Source: Oscillospiraceae bacterium (GTDB lineage: Bacteria; Bacillota; Clostridia; Oscillospirales; JAAYXM01). Taken from it: a DNA stretch of 32,621 bases. This document shows, piece after piece, positions 27,926-32,621 of this stretch. The position numbers and the translations under genes are program-made. The stretch lies in assembly GCA_015068085.1 (NCBI GenBank), contig SVLF01000030.1, forward strand, positions 1-32,621, in the 5' to 3' direction. The notes under the pieces are model-generated. The model did not search any database. It was not told the DNA's origin and saw only the letters and a program-made list of their open reading frames with translations. Position 1 is the first letter of the stretch. The number at the start of each line of letters is the position of its first letter.

Positions 27926-29125
27926 TTACAAATGTTTCCCATCGGCCCAGATAACCGGAACGAAGCCTTTTGTTTCTATACTTTTTCTTGCTGCCATACA
28001 CATAAGCGTGCTTACAAAACCTGCCTCCATAGTTGCCGTTGTGTCGTTTATGCCGTGCATCAGCTTCACAAAGTCAAACATAAGGCTTTCATCACCGTTA
28101 AAATGCCCCATATCATGATCAACTCTGTATGTTTCAGAAACACGTGAATGATGCCTGAAAACATTTACTTCCTTTTTGTACCAGTCAAAATCAAGGGTTC
28201 CGGAATATCCGCTTATTCTGCCACCACGTGCACCTGCGCCTTTTCTTACGAAATGATTCTCAACATAGTTTGCGTGCATTCCACTTTCATAACGTATGAG
28301 GACACTTGCAGAGTCGTATGTCTTTATCTCCTTGGTAAAAGCGCAGGTGTCTCCTTTTGGATTGTCGTGTATGAAATTCCTTTGCATAAACGGGCTTTCC
28401 ATACAGTTAAGCTGACGCTCACACGTCCGGCAAAGCTTTCCGTCCGGCATGTCACCGCCAAATACCTGCTGCGATGTCATTACCACAAGTTCCTGCGGCT
28501 TTACGCCTGCTATGCGGTTTATCCAGTCAAAATCATGGGTTGACTTTTCAAAAAACAATCCGGCAGGACCTGTTTTACAGTACCAGTTATGGAAATAAAC
28601 ACCGCCATAAGGCACATAGTTAAACGCCTGAATGTGCTCGGGAGTACCTATCCTTCCGCTATCTATAATCTCTTTGACGAGATTTAGCATCGGCGTTTCG
28701 CGGAGCGGAAATGAAATAATAACTTTCTTTTCCGACTTTTCATATGCCTCGCGGAGTTCGCAAAGCTCGTCCTCAAGATATGTAATCGGTTTCTCCAGAA
28801 CCATCGGAATATTGCGTGCAAGCACTTTTTTTGCGAAGTAAACGTGTTCTTCACTTCTCGTTGCAATCAAAACGCCGTCAAGCCCACCGTTGTCCAGCAT
28901 ATCGTCTGCATCATCCCACACACGGATTTCACTCACATCCTCGCCGTCAGCAGCAAGGTCACGCAGCGCCCGCGGAGCGTCAATATCGTGCAACGCAACA
29001 ATCTTAACGTTCATATTCATCCTCCGCAGGGTGGCCATAAGGCTTCTTGCCCTCACTCCGCAACCGATAATTCCTATATTTTTTCTGTCAAAATAATCAT
29101 ATGCAAGTTCGGAATCATAACCCAT
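27926..29125 (-). CDS. Gfo/Idh/MocA family NAD(P)-dependent oxidoreductase
   Basis: 399 residues. The Rossmann motif IGIIGCGVRAR lies at 17-27 and the EKP motif with catalytic Lys at 111-113. A STHDFDW segment (195-201) supplies His/Asp of the sugar site. A cysteine set, Cys232, Cys235, Cys241 and Cys261 (CRTCERQLNC...C), resembles the conserved CxxC...C insertion of one Gfo/Idh subgroup, possibly a metal site. These enzymes oxidise or reduce sugars and cyclitols at a carbonyl or hydroxyl. It follows the deacetylase-like gene by 76 bp on the same strand and is likely in its operon, under the AraC gene at 30282. The substrate is unknown. Confidence 0.88.
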   Translation of the reverse strand: MGYDSELAYDYFDRKNIGIIGCGVRARSLMATLRRMNMNVKIVALHDIDAPRALRDLAADGEDVSEIRVWDDADDMLDNGGLDGVLIATRSEEHVYFAKKVLARNIPMVLEKPITYLEDELCELREAYEKSEKKVIISFPLRETPMLNLVKEIIDSGRIGTPEHIQAFNYVPYGGVYFHNWYCKTGPAGLFFEKSTHDFDWINRIAGVKPQELVVMTSQQVFGGDMPDGKLCRTCERQLNCMESPFMQRNFIHDNPKGDTCAFTKEIKTYDSASVLIRYESGMHANYVENHFVRKGAGARGGRISGYSGTLDFDWYKKEVNVFRHHSRVSETYRVDHDMGHFNGDESLMFDFVKLMHGINDTTATMEAGFVSTLMCMAARKSIETKGFVPVIWADGKHL

Positions 29126-29201
29126 TTTTCATCTTTCCTTCTCTTTTTTCTTGTTATTCAAATTACTGTATGCTATAATGAACTCAAAATCAGTGATATT
29201 A

Positions 29202-30140
29202 CTATTCAGCAATGGCTTCTATCATATCATCACCGGTTATAAACTCGTATCCGTTTCTTTTGAGTATTTCACACATTTTATAGATCTTGTCGGCATACTC
29301 CGGCTGATATGCAAAATAATCAGGATAAAAATACTGCTCATGGAGACCGGAACCGATATAGTCTTTTCCGATAAGAGGTGCATACTCGTCCTCAAGTTCC
29401 GAAAGCCCGTAAAGATTTAGACAAGGACCATTACAAAGCCCCTTATAGTAAATGTCAAATTCCTTATCCCTGATTCCTGCAAGCTTATATCTGACAGTTG
29501 CATATGTTTCCAGGTCAAGATGATTGTACGCGCAGATGGTTGTCTGATGCTCTATCATTCGCGTTTTCTTACGATAAAGCTTTGTTTCCGGCTTTCTGTT
29601 ATGCAGAAGCCGCATCTTATACCATACCGGAAGCACATCCGGTTCTTCCTCGAACTCAAAGGCATCCCCCGCACTTGCATTAACAAGTTTTACACCGCAA
29701 TCGCAAAGAGCACGCACTCCCTCTTTGCTTATTGGAAGAACATGCGGTACAACGACATACGAAATGGACTTATCTCCCGCGAACCGGCGCACCTCTCCGA
29801 AAATGGCATCGCAATCCATCTTTACATCCTCATATTCTGCATTTACATACGGGAATGCAGGGTACTCCTGTTTTGCGTGAAAACCGAACTTAAGCCAGTC
29901 CGATGCCTCATCAAACTCTGACCTATACGCATCCGTGACATCTTTCAAAGTGAACTCACGACTTCCGTAAAAAAAGTCTGTTCTGTAAAACAGATTAAGC
30001 TGAACCGTCATTCCGTACTCATCGTGAGCGTTTTTCAGCATGCTGAAAAACGGATCATCAAACAGCGAAGCCGGTCTTTTTTGGGTGACATCCCGCAGAC
30101 ACCAGATAACATCGTCGATATAAAAATACGCTTTTTTCAT
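29202..30140 (-). CDS. Putative polysaccharide-deacetylase/glycosidase-fold protein
   Basis: 312 residues, cytoplasmic. YFYIDDVIWCLRD (5-17) looks like the Asp pair that opens the NodB/polysaccharide-deacetylase barrel. WLKFGFHAKQEYP has His88 at a plausible metal-ligand position, and a conserved-looking GSGLHEQYFYPDYF lies near residue 265. The call to the glycoside hydrolase/deacetylase beta-alpha barrel superfamily rests on these patterns only. GGAGGT precedes the ATG. It is first in an operon with the Gfo/Idh enzyme and divergent from an AraC gene, so a sugar-related role is likely (inference). Confidence 0.55.
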   Translation of the reverse strand: MKKAYFYIDDVIWCLRDVTQKRPASLFDDPFFSMLKNAHDEYGMTVQLNLFYRTDFFYGSREFTLKDVTDAYRSEFDEASDWLKFGFHAKQEYPAFPYVNAEYEDVKMDCDAIFGEVRRFAGDKSISYVVVPHVLPISKEGVRALCDCGVKLVNASAGDAFEFEEEPDVLPVWYKMRLLHNRKPETKLYRKKTRMIEHQTTICAYNHLDLETYATVRYKLAGIRDKEFDIYYKGLCNGPCLNLYGLSELEDEYAPLIGKDYIGSGLHEQYFYPDYFAYQPEYADKIYKMCEILKRNGYEFITGDDMIEAIAE

Positions 30141-30281
30141 TGTTTCAAGACCTCCGTTTCAATTTTCTTCATACTACCATTCCGGTCTGCATAATACAAT
30201 GCATTATTTGAGATTGAATATGGATTTTATGATATCTGTTAAATTTACATTCGAAGCAAAAAAATCGTGGAGGAATGCCCT

Positions 30282-31067
30282 ATGTCGTTTTTTATCAACT
30301 CGAATCTCCTGAACATAAACCTGCACATTCTGCACGCTGAGCATTCCTGCGTCGGGAAGGAATGGCATGCAAAAAACATAAGTTCTCCCTTTTCGCGCGT
30401 TTATATAGTGTCGGAAGGTTCGGGAAAGCTTACATTTCCCGAGGGCAGCGTGAATATGCGCGCAGGATACGTTTACGTAATCCCTGCCGGACTGCCGTTT
30501 TCCTGCGAATGTGCACACAGCGTCACGTTTGACTTTTTCCACATATCCGTTCCCACGCCCAATGGGTACGATCTGTTGGAGCGACTTTCACACCATATCG
30601 AATTCAGCGATGAAGCCACCGTTTCGGCAATGAACTCACTTATTAAGCAGAAAACACTTGACAAGCTCTTTGAAACAAAGTCATATCTGTATCAGATTCT
30701 TTCGCGTTGCTCAGAAGAAATAGACAACGCCGACATCCAAAAGCACTCTGCCTTTGTTTCCGACGTTATGGATTATATTGATAACAATCTAAGTTTTTCG
30801 CTCACAACAGAAGTAATAGCAAAGCATCTGCTCGTTTCTGCGGCTAAAATACGCAAGGTTTTCCGCAATGAGACCGGAGTTCCGATAGGAAAATACATAA
30901 GAGACCGCGTTCTTCTCAGCGCAGAAGTTAAACTACGCTGCACGGCATTATCTGTAAAAGAAATAAGCGACAGCCTTGGATTTGTGGACCAGTTCTATTT
31001 TTCAAGATGCTTTTCAAAAAAATACGGTCTCTCCCCATCAAAATACAGAGCGCAATGTCTTATATAA
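30282..31067 (+). CDS. AraC family transcriptional regulator
   Basis: 261 residues from the ATG at 30282 with GGAGG 8 bp upstream; an in-frame GTG at 30267 precedes that site and is not used here. The N-terminal part is a short cupin-type sensor (PFSRVYIVSEGSGKLTFPEG, then MRAGYVYVIPAGLPF). The C-terminal double helix-turn-helix is clear: LTTEVIAKHLLVSAAKIRKV and VKEISDSLGFVDQFYFSRCF, ending in GLSPSKYR. It is divergent from the deacetylase-like/Gfo-Idh operon. I found no convincing promoter in the 141-bp gap on either strand. Confidence 0.92.
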   Translation: MSFFINSNLLNINLHILHAEHSCVGKEWHAKNISSPFSRVYIVSEGSGKLTFPEGSVNMRAGYVYVIPAGLPFSCECAHSVTFDFFHISVPTPNGYDLLERLSHHIEFSDEATVSAMNSLIKQKTLDKLFETKSYLYQILSRCSEEIDNADIQKHSAFVSDVMDYIDNNLSFSLTTEVIAKHLLVSAAKIRKVFRNETGVPIGKYIRDRVLLSAEVKLRCTALSVKEISDSLGFVDQFYFSRCFSKKYGLSPSKYRAQCLI

Positions 31068-31094
31068 AACAAGCCGGAAACATATACGTTTTCC

Positions 31095-31123
31095 TTGTCT
31101 TTATCTTTCATTTATGCTATACT
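31095..31123 (+). promoter_or_regulatory. Promoter of the unknown membrane protein gene
   Basis: TTGTCT (31095-31100), 17 bp, TATACT (31118-31123), 27 bp before the GTG start. Confidence 0.6.
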
Positions 31124-31149
31124 GAAAATATAACAAAGGGGGTTTTTCT

Positions 31150-31878
31150 GTGGCTCATTTTTTCTCAGAACATAAGAAAAAACTTACAATAGCCGGGGTT
31201 CTCGCTGTAGTTATCCTCTTCTTCTTTTATCTTTATGCCTTTTCACGTCCCGGCGAGTGGCATAACGATGCCTTTCTCTATCGCCTGGAGGATGGTCTGT
31301 CCAAAACATTTCGCGGAAGCGACGCGTTTGCCGATTATGAAATGCATATAACGAGAGAGGAAGGCTTTACCACACAAATCAGCTTCAAGGTAAACGATAC
31401 TGTCAAGTCTTATAAGCTTTTATACAGTCCGATTTCCTCCTCGCCTAATTGGAACATTGAAATCGTTGAGAGCGGAGCTTTGGTTTTCAAGGGTGAAACA
31501 ATCTCCATCGATCCAGTTATGCTTATGGATGAAAACAAAAAACTTGATATGCATTTTTCCGTAAGCACAACATCAGATTTTTTTGAGATGCCCACCACAG
31601 ACGAGCTCTTCCCGACAAATGCAAAGCTTGTCGACTGGACAATAAACGGAACTCACGGAATACGCGGAAACACTACGTTGCTTATTATGATGTTTATTCT
31701 TTCGCTGTTTCTCGCACTTGACCTTGCATTTCCGCGCCTCTTCTTCTTTCTCGAACACGGTCTTGATGTTACAGGCGGTGAACCGAGTGACTTTTTCCTC
31801 TTCGGACAAAAAGTAGGTCGCATTCTTCTTCTAATCGGCATTTTAGTATGTGTCGTTTTAAGCCTTACAACGCACTGA
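31150..31878 (+). CDS. Membrane-anchored protein of unknown function
   Basis: 242 residues from a GTG at 31150, with AAAGGGGG 7 bp upstream. I do not recognise a family. Residues 1-11 are basic, 12-30 a membrane helix (LTIAGVLAVVILFFFYLYAF), ~31-170 an extracytoplasmic beta-rich domain (YEMHITREEGFTTQISFKVN and similar strands). Two more helices follow near 175-200 and 222-240. The single large loop between helices suggests a sensor or envelope role, but nothing supports a specific one. It has its own promoter and lies alone between an AraC gene and the pyrophosphatase gene. Confidence 0.7.
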   Translation: MAHFFSEHKKKLTIAGVLAVVILFFFYLYAFSRPGEWHNDAFLYRLEDGLSKTFRGSDAFADYEMHITREEGFTTQISFKVNDTVKSYKLLYSPISSSPNWNIEIVESGALVFKGETISIDPVMLMDENKKLDMHFSVSTTSDFFEMPTTDELFPTNAKLVDWTINGTHGIRGNTTLLIMMFILSLFLALDLAFPRLFFFLEHGLDVTGGEPSDFFLFGQKVGRILLLIGILVCVVLSLTTH

Positions 31879-32012
31879 TACACTTTTCACGTTGTTGACG
31901 GAACGCCGAGAATCATATTTCTTTGAATTTGCCTGAATATACATGTGATTGGAGAAAAAACATTAAACACTTTTTGCGCTATATAAATAAAACAATTAAA
32001 AGGAGACTAACT

Positions 32013-32546
32013 ATGTCTAATATCTGGCACGACATTTCACCCAAGAGGATACAAGCAGAAGATTTTATATGTGTTGTTGAAATCTCAAAAGGAAGCAAGA
32101 AAAAATATGAACTTGATAAAGAGACAGGTTATTTGATACTTGACAGAATTTTGCACACTTCCACTCACTACCCCGCAAATTATGGCTTTATTCCCCGTAC
32201 TTACGGAGATGATAATGACCCTCTTGATGTTTTGCTTGTATGTTCTGAACAAATAGAGCCAATGACTTTAGTCAGAGCATATCCTATCGGTGTTATATCA
32301 ATGATAGATAATAATCGCAATGACGAAAAGATTATTGCAATTCCATTCAGTGACCCTAATTATAATGTCTATAAAGATATCGGTGAGCTTCCCGAGCATA
32401 TTTTTGATGAAATGAGACACTTTTTCACCGTTTACAAAAATCTCGAAAATAAAAAAACAGCAGTTAATGAGGTAAGCAACAGAGAAGCATCGATTGAAAT
32501 AATAAGAAATGCTATAGATAATTACATAGAAAAATTTTGCAAATAA
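32013..32546 (+). CDS. ppa: Inorganic pyrophosphatase, family I
   Basis: 177 residues from the ATG at 32013, with AAAGGAGAC 6 bp upstream; the frame is open upstream to 31923 but that part is not family-like. It hydrolyses pyrophosphate to phosphate in the cytoplasm, pulling nucleic acid and activated-sugar synthesis forward. Active-site residues are in place: Glu24, Lys30, the YPANYGFIPRTYGD segment, the Asp cluster DDNDPLD (66-72) and DEKIIAIP with Asp104. Most Clostridia use family II or membrane pyrophosphatases, though family I also occurs. AT-rich codon use compared with the core operons. Confidence 0.93.
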   Translation: MSNIWHDISPKRIQAEDFICVVEISKGSKKKYELDKETGYLILDRILHTSTHYPANYGFIPRTYGDDNDPLDVLLVCSEQIEPMTLVRAYPIGVISMIDNNRNDEKIIAIPFSDPNYNVYKDIGELPEHIFDEMRHFFTVYKNLENKKTAVNEVSNREASIEIIRNAIDNYIEKFCK

Positions 32547-32621
32547 TCCTTGGTGGATTATTCTATATGAAGTCCTGATTACGCCTGTTTTTATATATAC
32601 TGTGTAAATCAAAGGGGCTGT

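Noticed and set aside
32542-32562. Hairpin AATAATCC/GGATTATT at the ppa stop as a terminator
   Set aside because: AT-rich stem with no T-run after it; too weak to call.

Overview
The window looks like chromosomal DNA of a member of the Clostridia (Firmicutes), probably an anaerobic gut or rumen type. The signs are the gene order rpoB-rpoC-L7Ae-like-rpsL-rpsG-fusA-tuf, the separate rpsF-ssb-rpsR operon, strong AGGAGG ribosome binding sites, near-consensus sigma-A promoters, lipoprotein signal peptides and several AraC-regulated sugar-type gene sets. I cannot place it to genus from the sequence alone.

Layout. 1-4333: a sugar-type solute-binding lipoprotein and a large, window-truncated secreted modular protein (minus strand), with a divergent AraC regulator. 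4377-5467: terminators and an aldose-epimerase-like gene. 5491-17935: the transcription/translation core on the minus strand, from rpoB at its 5' end to tuf at its 3' end. It has its own promoter before rpoB, a second between rpoC and the L7Ae-like gene, and probably a third before tuf. 17935-20805: an AT-rich, repeat-rich accessory segment. It holds a bidirectional terminator, a GTCATCCTGAGCG-type repeat, two diverged inverted copies of a ~175-nt structured repeat, a two-gene operon (zinc-ribbon membrane protein and stalk/NPCBM-like protein), a riboswitch-like structured leader, and a complete type I toxin-antitoxin locus whose 21-residue toxin is too short for ordinary gene calling. 20806-23039: queT-galU-znuA-like operon. 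23125-24323: rpsF-ssb-rpsR operon with leader and terminator. 24338-27910: MFS transporter plus ceramidase-like hydrolase with a divergent AraC regulator. 27926-31067: Gfo/Idh oxidoreductase plus deacetylase-like protein with a third divergent AraC regulator. 31150-32546: an unknown membrane protein and an inorganic pyrophosphatase.

How it fits together. The core operons are conventional. The catabolic sets follow one plan: an AraC activator divergent from a short operon of transport or carbohydrate-type genes, with promoters back to back. The most unusual part is 18.0-20.8 kb. There the type I toxin/antisense RNA pair, the leader RNA and the inverted structured repeats occupy most of the sequence and are RNA- or DNA-structure features rather than proteins. 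Several starts were moved inward from the longest reading frame on ribosome-binding-site and family-length grounds (rpsG, rpsL, L7Ae-like, rpsF, ppa, the three AraC genes, the MFS gene and the zinc-ribbon gene).
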